Of a stretch of DNA of 64,000 bases, positions 51,005-61,631 are shown piece by piece. The notes below the pieces were generated by a model. That model was not told the origin of the DNA, did no database searches, and worked only from the letters and a program-made list of their open reading frames with translations. This stretch comes from Varroa destructor. Its lineage: Eukaryota > Arthropoda > Arachnida > Mesostigmata > Varroidae. Positions within the stretch are counted from its first letter, which is position 1. Each line of letters begins with the position of its first letter. The stretch covers positions 50,218,486 through 50,282,485 of the forward strand of contig NW_019211456.1 in NCBI RefSeq assembly GCF_002443255.2. The letters are read 5' to 3'. A program made the position numbers and the translations under genes.

Positions 51005-51720
51005 CAGCCGAACGATTTCAGCTGAAAATATAATTCCTCACACATTTTATGTCAAAAAGTTGCCGAAGTAGCGTGGAATATTTGTGCTGTGTTGGATGAG
51101 AATTTCATGTCTAGACGGATTGCTCGAAAGCAGTTTGCGAGGATGCACCTTACTTGTGTCGGCCATATAAACTTCGAAAGGACCGCCTGAACGAATTTAA
51201 AAGACAAATGGCCGGGAAACGTTTTGTGGCTGAGCTACAGTCATACGACTGTTGGTACATGCCATTTCGCGTGTGGTGCGCATACTTGAACACGTACCTT
51301 GTGGACATAAAAATGGTGTAAATCAACGAGAAAACAAATTAAGTGTTTTGTACTATTTTATCGACAATCTAGCACTTGTTAAGAGCTCTCAAAAGAATAT
51401 TTGATCCATTTACTGTATTGGCGCCTATAACGGTACAAGCAAAAATTTTGCAATAAAGATTTGGTACCACGAGAACGGATATCTGCAACAAATCAAACAA
51501 TTAGTTTTTTTTAAGAGATGTATTATTACAAACTGATTAAACTATTTCCGAGTATGATGTAGAAAGGAGCTAATTAGGCATTTTCTTATGACGTAGACTA
51601 ACGGCATGCCGATGGGTCTATTATTATATTCTATGCCAAAGCTTCAGCCACATATTCAATCGTTATGGCAAAAGTGGATGAAGCTGCTCTGAAAGGGAAC
51701 TTCTTAGTCTATAAACCTCT
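51005..51720 (+). pseudogene. Mariner transposase relic, N-terminal and central part
   Basis: SSHILCQKVAEVAWNICAVL and SRRIARKQFARMHL (51027-51152) match the first helix-turn-helix of mariner (RHILL..F.KG..A.EAARNICAVYG...ER.ARKWFARF). RPYKLRKDRLNEF (51160-51200) is the GRPSE.DEDRL linker. VAELQ, TTVGTCHFACG and MV-INEKTN follow where the second helix-turn-helix and the WVPHEL..KN motif belong (51.22-51.34 kb). HLLRALKRIFDPF (about 51.38 kb) fits the SLL.R...DPFL line just before the first catalytic D. A degraded AKASATYSIVMAK block near 51.64 kb may be the HDNARPH region. Stops and frameshifts throughout. The 3' third was not recognised. Confidence 0.8.
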
Positions 51721-54700
51721 ATGTTTCAACTGAATTATTCGCAGAGTTAACGGTGGCGAACTTAGCATTACAAGAACACAAGTTATGGACGCCAGTCGTC
51801 CGTCTGATGGAATACCTAACGGCGATGCCGGATGTGAAACTCGAAATATAAATATGTTCGTTTTCCTATAGACATGAGTTCTTTTTAATATGACAGTGTT
51901 GCAGCATTGAGCTGATTAAAAAATATCCAGATCTGTGGAAACAAACCGAAATTCGGGTTCGCACAAAACCGGTCTGAGCAGGCTTTAAGCGATGTACGGA
52001 AAGGTATGACTAGCATGATAGCATGCGGTTAAATACAAACTGTAACGCAGGATATACGTCTAGGTATTCGCAGCTAGTAGAAGCGTTCCGACATATGGTG
52101 CCAATTATCACCATACAGGTCAAGTGGCTATAGCCATGCAACTTTGATACAATTAGTACGTTTATCCAGTTCTAATATATCAGCCAGGGTGCCCCATACC
52201 TCCGGTGTCATGATCCATGCTTCCAGGACGACACAAAGCTATCCTGCGTGAACGTGAAGCCCCTACTCTACAGCATATCGCAAGACTTTCTTATGTTCCA
52301 CATTTCTGTCATACTACGGCAAGAATACATCAGCCTCTATCGAAAGCTATAAGGTTTTTAGCGAGTAATTAGAAATTCACCTTATCCAGTCCCGATCTAA
52401 GTCCCCGTTGGCGGGACAGCGCTATCGGCTTTACTTTCAACAAAATGCCCAGTTAGTATTTGTGTGCAACATGGAAATCGAAGAATCGCCTAAATGCGCA
52501 GTGCTTCTAATTTGGCAACATGCCGTGATACAAAATATCGACATAGAAATACTAAAAACGTATAAAAAATCTCTAAGAACATATATTTACCAAAAAGAAG
52601 GTTATCGACTCCTCTGGAAATGAAATGGCTAATAGTCATGTTTTGGCTGAATACATGTAAAAGATATGTGATACATGCTCGGCCAAACTTCAAGCAGTTG
52701 TTTGTACCAATATTTTCAAAACACCGCTACTTGCAGAGATATAGCTGATAACGCAAGGTGTTTTCTTTTGCGTCCAAACGGATGGCAATCAATATCCCGT
52801 AATGTAGATTGATGCTAGAGCATTCGATCGTAACTTACTAAGTAACAATTGTCGAACAACCTGTAGTTCTAAGGAAACTAAGCTTCTTTACATATTTTGC
52901 CGGTCCTTCTCCTAAAAACCAAAGTAATAATTTCCTTGGCTATTTGCTTACGCAATCAAGTTGATTACTTAACAAAACCGATGGAGGTTTTTATCTTTCA
53001 TGAACGGTGGTAATTGCAAACTAAAAACAATAAGCTATTATCGTGTGTAGGATACTTACATCTTCTGTTACGAACATTAGATAACTGGTTTCCTGCTAAG
53101 CCACTCCTGGGTTATCTTTGCAAATGCTTATATCAATGTCTCTGGTAAATGCTTTCAATATACACATTTGTGGCGTAAATCTCGAAACCGGTTTCAGATT
53201 TGTACAAATAAGGTTATTCGAGGCTACGTAAAATGGAGCAAAAATTCATGAGGGGTGTGTGATCTCGCGCCGAGTACTCCAGCTTGTCTGATTATTCTTC
53301 ATGGATAGCTTACATTACCTAGATAAACGTATCTATGAATTTACAAGAATGATTATCTAGAATAGCACGTCACATAAATATTTGCTGGTTTAGCTTTTCC
53401 CATGTATAACTTTCACTTCATTTTTGAAAATCCCAGTTAACTGCAGGATGTGACTTCTTGGATATGTTTTTAGGCATACGCCAACAAACAAATGCTCACC
53501 AACCTGCATTAAAAAATTGCCCCTGACTAGGTCTATATACTTTCGGTCAAATCGTATACGTCAGGTGATGAGATTTCGAGCAACATGAAAGTCTAGTAAA
53601 TTAATTTAGAACAAGGTTACCGTTTGAATTGTTTCTGTACTATAAGATTTGTTAGTACTTGTACAAAGTAGAAATCTTAGAAATAATGATCCAACCGAAT
53701 CACCGATCTTAAATACACGTCACAGTACGCACATAATTTGAAAAAATAGTTCTTCAAGAACATTGTTAATGCGCAATATAAATATTAGAGCCTGCTAATA
53801 AACGACGTGCATATGTAGTAGTCCTAACGGATAAGGTGAACTAAAGTACCTTCGAAAATTGTTCTTTTGTTAGCAGTGCCGAGAGCCGATGCTGTATTTG
53901 AAGTCGGTGCAATTGAATGAACACGCCATGAATAACACAATGGGTTTTGCGTCACTCCTGGTAGAGAGTACAAGGATATTAGGTCGTTCATATCCTACCG
54001 TAGTTGCGAACGTATTCGCACCCAAAGCATGAAGTTACCGTTCCGGGACTATACACATGTATATGTAGATTGTACTCGTTCTTGGTAGAGTAGATTTACC
54101 ACATTCGTCAGCGTTGAGAATAACACACTATGTATGCATTATAATCGCAAAATGAGTAGGTGTCATATTGTTTGTAGGGCTCAAAGTAGGCGATAAAATT
54201 AAGTCGCTTTTTAGGTCTTCGCCAGAACCAAGTTTATAGACTGGATAGAAGACGACGTGTTATTTTATGTACTTCTCCAATCCAGTAACCTCACGGCTTA
54301 ATAGTGGTCGTCCCAATGTTTACATGAAGATAGTTTTCCAGAAATAACCAACTTTACTCAAGAAGAGCAACAAAGAGAGTTCTGCTGTAAAACTTTGGTT
54401 ATGCTTACTGCCACCAGACACCGTGAACATTGGGGATATTTGTTAGGTCTTCATTTATGAGCAGACCGTGATTCTTGATAGTTGAAAAAAACGATAACTG
54501 GATGTCTATTCAAAGGAACCCGAAGACTGACTGAATGCCCGCCTACAAGAATTACTTATACTTACGTTGTTTATGAGGCCGGAAATACGTGAGCACGTTC
54601 ATAAACATTCAAGTTTCAAACACCAAAGGATACTTTGCAGGATCAGTCTTATTCATGTGTATAAGCTACAGAGCGGACTGTTGGAAGGATTCACGAAGTA

Positions 54701-54939
54701 CCCAGATGCCAATCCAACATGATGCGGGACGCTTGTGGCAGCGAAATATAACGCCTTCTGTTTTAATATACGCTTTACCAGTACGTAACACAAACTCAAG
54801 AATAAAGGCGCAGTCTTAAAGATGCAGAACAAGTTCATATGATAAGTTGTCGATTGTTGTAATATCAGAACGCATGACATACAGCATGATGACACTTCAA
54901 TTAATGAAGGAAAATAATGCAAAGATGATTATCACGCAA
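51721..54939. other. Region without recognised gene
   Basis: Frames at 51.7-51.84, 52.18-52.35 and 52.41-52.62 kb have moderately protein-like composition but match no family I can name. TTAGGTCGTTC at 53969 and TTAGGTCTTCATTTATGAGC at 54445 resemble mariner ends; the second lies at a plausible distance upstream of the next relic. Confidence 0.45.
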
Positions 54940-55865
54940 ATTTTTCCATACATGTTCCCGTAGTCCTTTACTGTTAAATAAATGGCTTCATCTCACAACT
55001 GAAAAATGTATACCGTCCCGATCAGCCATCCGAGTTCCATAAGAACCGCCTAGAGTCGCTTGAACTCATGGAACGTGATTGTCGCCAAATACTTTGCATC
55101 TATGGGATTTACACTTAAAAGCCAAGCAGCTCAAAAAACTAAGTGAAGAGCACAAGTAAACCCGGCTAACATCTCGTCCGACACCGGTCGATACACAGTA
55201 ACAATGATAAGCTTCACCACAGGATTGTTACGGGTAACAATAGGCGGTACGGTCTCTACGTCAATGTAAAGCAGAAAGATTACTGGGACTTTCAAGAAAT
55301 GTGCCTAAGTCCGGGGCTAGGCCGAATCTCTATCTCAAAAGGTCATGGTTCACGTTTGATAGGACTGAAAGCATTTACATATATTAGGAAATGCCGGAAA
55401 TAGCTGAGAAAATTAAGACCATTAACACAGATATGTGCAAGGCCTAGCTACATCGGGTTAATGCAGTTATCGTATAAAGACGCCCGACTGACAAGGAAAA
55501 GTCATCCTTTTTCGTTATACCCGTCTCCACATGACAAAACTTGTTAAGGCCTCCCTGATAGAGCTTAAATAGATGATTCTTTTGCATCTAGCATATTTTC
55601 CAGATTTCGAATGAGAGGTTATTTTTTCTGATGTCTGCCAATTGAAATTCCTAACAATACGCTTGTTGTTGGAAGAGTTTCAAAGACTGGACGAATTTGG
55701 CTGGCTGGCTGGTTGAACCAATTTATCAACAATGGATCTGAAAAAAGCTGGCAAGGCGGACTGACAAAGTTAATTAAAAGATGGAAGCAGGTCACAGAGA
55801 GTGAATGTGAACACTTACTGAACCATCTTTACTGAAATTCGAGCGAAACATTGTGTTCTCTATTA
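54940..55865 (+). pseudogene. Mariner transposase relic covering most of the protein
   Basis: The best-covered mariner here. In order: LKNVYRPDQPSEFHKNRLES (54999-55060), the LKDAPRPGRPSEFDEDRL linker; ASMGFTLKSQ, the end of the second helix-turn-helix (about 55.10 kb); LSEEHK (about 55.14 kb); NDKLHHRIVTGNNRRYGLYV (55203-55260), matching the DRIVTGDEKWVLYDN motif but with the first catalytic aspartate replaced; VKQKDYWDF; SIYIY..MPE...KTINTDMCKA (55.37-55.44 kb); RLHMTKLVKASLIELK and ILLHLAYFPDFE (55.52-55.61 kb), the HDNARPH and HPAYSPD blocks, again with the catalytic residues changed; and LTKLIKRWKQVTESECEHL (about 55.77-55.82 kb), the C-terminus. Frameshifts separate several blocks. The first helix-turn-helix was not clearly seen. 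Inactive. Confidence 0.87.
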
Positions 55866-57534
55866 GGTAAAGTAATTGCCAGTATTTATATGTAAGTTTT
55901 ATGAATGGGGCTACTCTTCAATGTCCTCTTACCGTCCTTTTCATGGACTTCTCGCTGATTCCCAGCTCCCCAAACTCTATTTCTAACTCCTAGCTTATGA
56001 ATACTTCCAAAACTTTTATCGTGCCCTAATGTTCGCCGTGTACTCTATCTACGTTCTTGAATATGACTCAGACTTCTAGTCCGAACTTATTTTTCACGTA
56101 GACAAATGTGCCCCATCGACTCAAATGAACTTTTCAATGTTTGCCCATTTTGTTTGTCCCGGCAACATAAATAGCCGTCACCAAACCAAACATTTCCTAG
56201 ATATGGATGCGATAGTTCTACCTACGTGCTATGTCTACATCTGTGAATAAGTTTCAGATTTTATATTATACTGTCTGCTACAATTTTCAGAAGCCAACCA
56301 GACGTCACAGACGATCAGTATGATCAAAAAGTTGAAAAAATATTCAACATAAATATATTTAGTTATCTCTGTATTTAAAAGTACCATTGGCTAAAACACA
56401 CGATTATTTTCGTCCTTTCTTCTACTTGAGTCACTTCAGGCGTCAGGACGACTGACTCCTCGTAAAGGTTATTTTCTGATATATAATAAATAAATATAAT
56501 AATTCATAAAATAAATCGTAAAACCCATAAACCTCGAAATCATTTGATAGAATATGTAAAGGATTTCCGGCATAACTTAGGTCCTACTATGGCGGGTTAT
56601 TTATCCAAGTGAACATGCCTTTAATCGCTATTTCTAATACTAGAAAAAAAACAGTTCTTTCTAGAAAAAAATCAGAGACTCATAGTAGCGGAGACGCGAG
56701 GTTCCTACTCGGAATATCAATAAAGATCAGCTGAATGTTCTCGCGACGGACAAGCTTCTAACTATGCTGTCTACGCAGCTTATTTTTATGATTATTATAT
56801 ATGTACTGTATATATATGGGCTTTAAGGAATCTGAAAAAATCCATCCAAAAGTCAATATAGGAGATCCATAACAACGATTAAACTTGAAAGGTCGAGTTC
56901 ATCAAGAAGCGCGCAAGAAATCACTTCTGATAGTTCATGAAATTTAACGTCCATATAAGGGGCTGCTTGCGAGACTCGAACTACCTATCGTTGTAATGCA
57001 GACTGTACCTGCGTGTGTCTTTTTGACTTTTTAAGTCTTCTTACTCCTTTAAGACTTTTTGCATTTTTAGTTTTTGGATTTCTGGGATCGCTGGAATACT
57101 GCCCGCTCAAAATTTAAGTCTGTTGGTTCTTCTTTATTTGTGGCATAATTGAGCACACTTTCAGCGAGTCGAAATCTATCATGCTTCACTCATAAATATT
57201 TACTAAAACTTATACGCGAGTTTACACAGTCAATCTTGGCAGTAGATTTTTGACCTGAGTAGGTTCTGAATCAAAGTCGTGATCGAATTCAATGGTAGAT
57301 ATTTTTTTATTATTAAATATGTATATCATGGATGAATCTGTTGCCACATGCCAATGATTTATCGTCGTTTAGGTGCAGCAAATAGGCAAGCGATATCAAG
57401 TTTATCCCAATTTATTTCGAACATTTTGTATATGGAGAAATGAAAGTTAATACATTTATGATTTGATAAGTGAAATCTTTGTTTATGAAAAGATCTTTTA
57501 CCTTCTGTTTTACCAAGTTGCAGTCTCTCTATAT
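55866..57534. other. Region without recognisable gene
   Basis: AT-rich, no recognised motif. The part nearest 57.5 kb lies downstream of the membrane-protein frame and could hold a terminal exon or 3' UTR, but no convincing splice site or conserved coding segment was identified. The 153-codon minus frame at 57359-57820 overlaps that gene out of frame over most of its length. Confidence 0.5.
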
Positions 57535-58299
57535 CTATAACATATTTAGCACATTTGGCGTCACATGGCCACTCTGCTGATAAGAACTTAGGAGAGAATG
57601 AGTAATGTTGATACGCTGATCTTTCATCTCTTTTTCGTCGTATGTTGACAGATTTCTTCCTATGACATGAGTAGTTTCTGGGAAGTTCGCCAGTAATCCA
57701 GTTATCGTGAAGTATACTATGCTCTGTGCTAAATGCTGAATAAATTCCAGCAATGCAATGGTACAGCAACCTGAGCGTATATGTTTTCCGTATATATGCC
57801 GTAACAGGTGATTCGACCACCTAGCAACAAAAAGGAGAATTGGAAGCCACAAGGTAGCAAAACAAATCAAGAGAATACCCGGAATGACAGCCAAAGACGT
57901 TCCGCAGAGGTACGAGTGCAACATCAGTAGAGGACCCAGGCCAGGGATGCAAGCGATGCTTAGTAAAGCTCTCTCAAGTTCGGGACCATCACCAAACAAT
58001 GTTGAGGTTAGCAGCGAAGGACGCGTGTATGGTATGCAACGAGCGGTGGCAATACGAAACGAAGAACTGATGGTAGACGCGTGGATTACAGCCACGAATC
58101 CAGTCAGCGAGAAGAGTAGATTAACCTTTGGATACTCTTCGTATACAGCTGAATCTATTAGAGCGTATTGCCTAAGTGAAATAGAGACAACGTAAAATTG
58201 AATCATAGAAAACGTTATGAACCAATCGCATCTTTTTTTCCATTTGGCAACAAACAACTGTACACAACTGTACATATGTGCAACAAATCTCTCATGCAT
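57535..58299 (-). CDS. Candidate multi-pass membrane protein
   Basis: The longest intact frame in the window: 254 codons from an ATG at 58299 (minus) to TAG, with a TAA five codons upstream of the start. Hydrophobic segments fall at about residues 26-42, 59-77, 111-132, 136-159 and 180-204, giving about five membrane spans. Short basic loops lie between them (KWKKR at 19-23, RHIYGKHIR at 167-175). The C-terminal 50 residues are hydrophilic. There is no cleavable signal-peptide pattern. The protein was not recognised. A divergent arthropod chemoreceptor of the gustatory type, truncated or missing a last exon, would fit the size and topology, but the diagnostic TY.....QF C-terminal motif is absent from the frame. 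A sequence reading TATAG just upstream of the ATG could also be a 3' splice site, so this may be one exon of a larger gene. Confidence 0.5.
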   Translation of the reverse strand: MHERFVAHMYSCVQLFVAKWKKRCDWFITFSMIQFYVVSISLRQYALIDSAVYEEYPKVNLLFSLTGFVAVIHASTISSSFRIATARCIPYTRPSLLTSTLFGDGPELERALLSIACIPGLGPLLMLHSYLCGTSLAVIPGILLICFATLWLPILLFVARWSNHLLRHIYGKHIRSGCCTIALLEFIQHLAQSIVYFTITGLLANFPETTHVIGRNLSTYDEKEMKDQRINITHSLLSSYQQSGHVTPNVLNML

Positions 58300-59199
58300 A
58301 TCCTCTATACTATTTTATCAAGCCGATAAGTAACTTGGAGCATTTTCTGTGTACTGCCTTTTCCGGATACCTCTTCTTTTGTTCTACAAGTCTATTCCGA
58401 CAGTCAAAATACGACAATTTTTACCTTTTATAAAAGAAAAAATGTGGTTAGTACGTTAGATATAAACGACACAATGGTTTTAGTGAAAATCGATTAAGGT
58501 CGATGATTGTATTTCACGCCTTTCTGCACTAGCGGGTACTTTAATGAATAAGAAACAAGCCGCCTCGAACACATGGCAAAAAAATTAAAGCATATAAGCC
58601 GATTAAAATTTTTAAAAAATCTCAAATTTTCTAATGCATAGATGATACTAACTAATTTGTATTCCTCCGAGACATCAAAATCGCGTAAAGAAGGTCAAAG
58701 AAACAGTCAGAAAATTTATTTGCCTTGCAGCGTTATTAATTCAAAAAGACTTAGTGTGTAAGTCTTAGTTTTTATATTGTGTGCAAGAAAATCTAAATAT
58801 AGTAACTTAATACTTACAAAGAACAATTCTGGCACTCATATATTTTAACTGCCTCATTTCGTCTTTCATTGCAAATTCGATGTTAGTAGATAAAATCAGC
58901 TTTGGAAGCAATACCCAGCCTTAAGAGAGAAATAGTATGGTTTATAGGTCTTCCTTCTATCTTAACGTATAATAACGATGTGTTTTAAACAAAGGAACAC
59001 AAGGACGGTTTCTGACTGTGATGACTGTTACAAGCGAACCCGGTGGACTTTGAAATTGAGCAACTTTAGAGCTTACTTAGGCTAGAATGATGATTTTTTA
59101 ATATAATAATGTTAAAAGGTACTACCCTTTATTTGTACTATCATTCTGACGTCATATATTTACTATTCACATTCCCATACGCAGTTTCTCTATCTATGG
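58300..59199. other. Flank of the membrane-protein frame
   Basis: If the frame at 57535-58299 is a complete gene, its promoter should lie here, reading leftward. No clear TATA box and initiator could be singled out in this AT-rich DNA. A TGACGTCA palindrome lies at 59147-59154. No other coding signal was recognised. Confidence 0.4.
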
Positions 59200-59450
59200 C
59201 TTCCTAAAGTAAATCGATAATCGGACATGCTTGCCCATTAGTTGCCTTTTTTAGGACATGAAAAGCCTCTAAATCATACGGACGTAGGACGGAAAAGTAA
59301 GCGGGTTGATGCCAACCTTTGCTCAATCCATCAAGTAACTGAGGCATGACGATGAAGTCTGGCATTGTCGTCAAATAACGAGACCGCGTGTCTTCGGTTG
59401 CCGTACCAGAAGTCCATGGGTCTTGAGATAACGGGCGGCATTCTGTGTTT
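59200..59450 (-). pseudogene. Mariner transposase fragment around the second and third catalytic motifs
   Basis: Read on the minus strand: FWYGNRRHAVSLFDDNARLH (about 59.42-59.36 kb) matches the NRRGV.F.HDNARPH motif with the second catalytic D. WHQPAYFSVLRPYDLEAFHV (about 59.31-59.25 kb) matches HPAYSPDLAPSDFHLF in a shifted frame. LKKATNGQACPII follows as LKK.L.GQ.F. These are the only clearly recognisable blocks. The DNA up to about 59.75 kb on the upstream side could hold older transposase sequence, but no motif could be read. Inactive fragment. Confidence 0.72.
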
Positions 59451-61081
59451 CATTTTTGGCGAGCATCTCATAACAGCAGATGCCTCTGATGCTTATCACC
59501 TTACATCCAAAACCACTCGACACCGTCATCGAACTCCATTTTTATTTACTGCAACGCCATGCGCTCGTCTTGTTTCTCCACGGCTGGATCGAATCATGTC
59601 GCGCCTATGGCGATCGTGGGTTCCAGTTGGGTTTTCTGTGAGATAAGTCCCCCAAACTGTACATGGAATACATCACACGTGTTGCCGACAATTTGCGAGA
59701 TATCCACTTCTTACTTGGTTTTCATATCTTCGGTATTTGGCTTGTAATTCTGTGATACCTAACATGTGAAATGCTTATTTTGACGAACAAGTTTTTTAGA
59801 AATCTAAGCTTTTCGTGAATGACCTCTCCGGTTGCGGCAATACGTTCTTGTCTTTCAGGTCCTGAGGTCTGACTGCTCCCTCGCTGGTCAGCTCCTGAAA
59901 CGTTTGCGCCTAATATCTTCACCTATCTCCAATAAATTTCCACAGCGCTGTGGCCTTCGAGAAACAAAAACTTAACTACTTAACGTTGGTTTTCGAGGCA
60001 AAACGAATTTTTTCCTCCTAAGCTCTATCTCTCATTGACTTAACCGCTTTCCACTCACAAGTTTCTAGAGAACTGGAGTATTTACCAGCCAAATGTCGTC
60101 TGCTAGCGGCGCTCGGTGGCGGCGACTAGTCAATTTTCGTCTGCTAGCGGTAGTTTAAAAGTTACTCAATTTTAAAGTCCGCCAGATTCGCTTGTAACCA
60201 ATATATAACATCGGACAATCTGTAAACGAAAAAAAGAGAAAGCGAACCAATAAACAAAAAGTTGCATTTTTTAATTAGCCATTTATCCAAAGAGCTTCAG
60301 TAAATATGTTTAATAGTAAACATCGAAGACGCTTAGACAAAAAAACCTGGGCCATAAGTTATCCACAAACTTAACATTTCGATTTTTATTTAAAAATGTG
60401 GGAGTCATTTTGTCATGAAGCGACTAGAGTTTTTGTATTACTTCGATAAGAAGGGCCTACTGTGCATAGGTCGTTAAAAACAGGTTAAAGAGGTTGTTAA
60501 ATGTATGCATGTCTCACCAAGAGTCGTATGTGATGACGTGACTATGCAAAACCAATATGTCACCATCATTACATGCACATTTCCCCTATGCGTTCTTATT
60601 TTTGCAAGAGTTAGTATAGTACAACTGTGTTGCTAAAAACGAGTTATCGAATTACGTAAGCTCTATGATGCAAAGAAGATACTGACTGTGATGAAAGCGG
60701 GTGAGTATTTTAGGTCGTTTATAGAAGGTCAGAAGTCCGAACCACAAACTTGTAATAACGCTATCAAAATTGTTTTCCAGGGAACCTAAAAGCAGAATAG
60801 CTCATTGCATCTATTGTCTTTTGAGATCCGAGTATGGATAAAGTATTAGACTGTCATTTGCACCAAGCATGCGGATGCGTTATCTCAGTTGCCGCAAGAA
60901 ACCTAGGCAGTATAATTCACGACACACCGGAAAATGATGAGAGTGGCCTTTCGCATAGGTGAGAGAGTTCTGGGGTTGACGCATTTTTTTTATTCGGAAG
61001 CGAAAAGGCCGATGGTCACGTTATCTTCGACAGCCACAGCTGGAAGGGCATACTGAATACTACTTGGGTACGTCGTAGAAA
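59451..61081. other. Region without recognised gene
   Basis: Contains a 14-bp perfect palindrome centred at 59946 (CCACAGCGCTGTGG, within chance expectation), an imperfect tandem repeat at 60097, and TTTTAGGTCGTTTATAG at 60708, which resembles a mariner end but is not followed by a clear transposase. Confidence 0.45.
60097..60173 (+). repeat. Imperfect tandem repeat, two copies
   Basis: CGTCTGCTAGCGG occurs at 60097-60109 and 60138-60150, and both copies end in a TCAATTTT box. Units are about 41 and 36 bp. The first copy continues as CTAGCGGCGCT, which resembles the CTAGRKGGCGCT core bound by arthropod CTCF, short by one base. Confidence 0.7.
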
Positions 61082-61462
61082 ATGGTTATCGGAAAAAACA
61101 GAACGAGAAATCATAAAGATATTTCACCCTTGAAAAAAGTTAGTTTCTTTTGGTCGCTTATCACAAGGTTGGTCCAGTGTACTGGATCGCGATCACCTAC
61201 CACTTCCTACCTGAAGGGTAGAACTATTTTGCAAGTACCTATTAGCACGCTACGATTGGACGGACGGATTTGTCGACAACAAGTTTTAATCGAAGTTTCC
61301 AGTTTCGAACGCGAACGATTAGTGACGCCTTACTCGCGTGCATTTGCGGGGCATTGCAAAGCCCTTTCGGCTCTTGAGAAAGCAGAGCTAGGGGCTATCT
61401 ATTCTATGTCAAGAACCGTCGAGCAACTACACAATGCTTTCAGCTTCAGAGCCAGAAGCTGA
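61082..61462 (+). CDS. Unrecognised 126-codon frame
   Basis: An ATG-initiated frame of 126 codons with balanced composition. Its last third is helix-prone (ALEKAELGAIYSMSRTVEQL). A second frame at 61434-61631 overlaps by 29 bases in another phase and also looks helical at its start (EPEADALHREFQL), so the two could be one longer frame broken by a frameshift. No family was recognised. It may be an old transposon gene or chance. Confidence 0.25.
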   Translation: MVIGKNRTRNHKDISPLKKVSFFWSLITRLVQCTGSRSPTTSYLKGRTILQVPISTLRLDGRICRQQVLIEVSSFERERLVTPYSRAFAGHCKALSALEKAELGAIYSMSRTVEQLHNAFSFRARS

Positions 61463-61631
61463 CGCTTTACACAGGGAGTTTCAACTGCGACGACCAAACT
61501 TAAAAAAACTAAATTATTGGCTTAATTTGTTTGTACAAAATGAGAATTGGGGGTCTACTTATGAGAGCACGTTGAATCAGGATGAACTAGTTAAAAAAGG
61601 ATTGTACAGCTTTGTTTATGCAATCAGGTGA

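Noticed and set aside
52740..52790. ADNARC resembling a catalytic DNAR block
   Set aside because: No supporting mariner motif upstream or downstream.
57359..57820. 153-codon minus-strand frame
   Set aside because: It overlaps the membrane-protein frame out of phase over most of its length and has no hydrophobic segments or domains. Its last part might hold a 3' exon of that gene, but no convincing splice site supports this.
57884..58195. 103-codon plus-strand frame
   Set aside because: Antisense shadow of the membrane-protein frame.
59940..59953. 14-bp perfect palindrome CCACAGCGCTGTGG
   Set aside because: Several palindromes of this length are expected by chance in 64 kb.
60820..60960. 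VAARNL after a mariner-like TTAGGTCG end, suggesting a helix-turn-helix
   Set aside because: Only a handful of residues match, and the GRP linker and catalytic blocks that should follow were not found.
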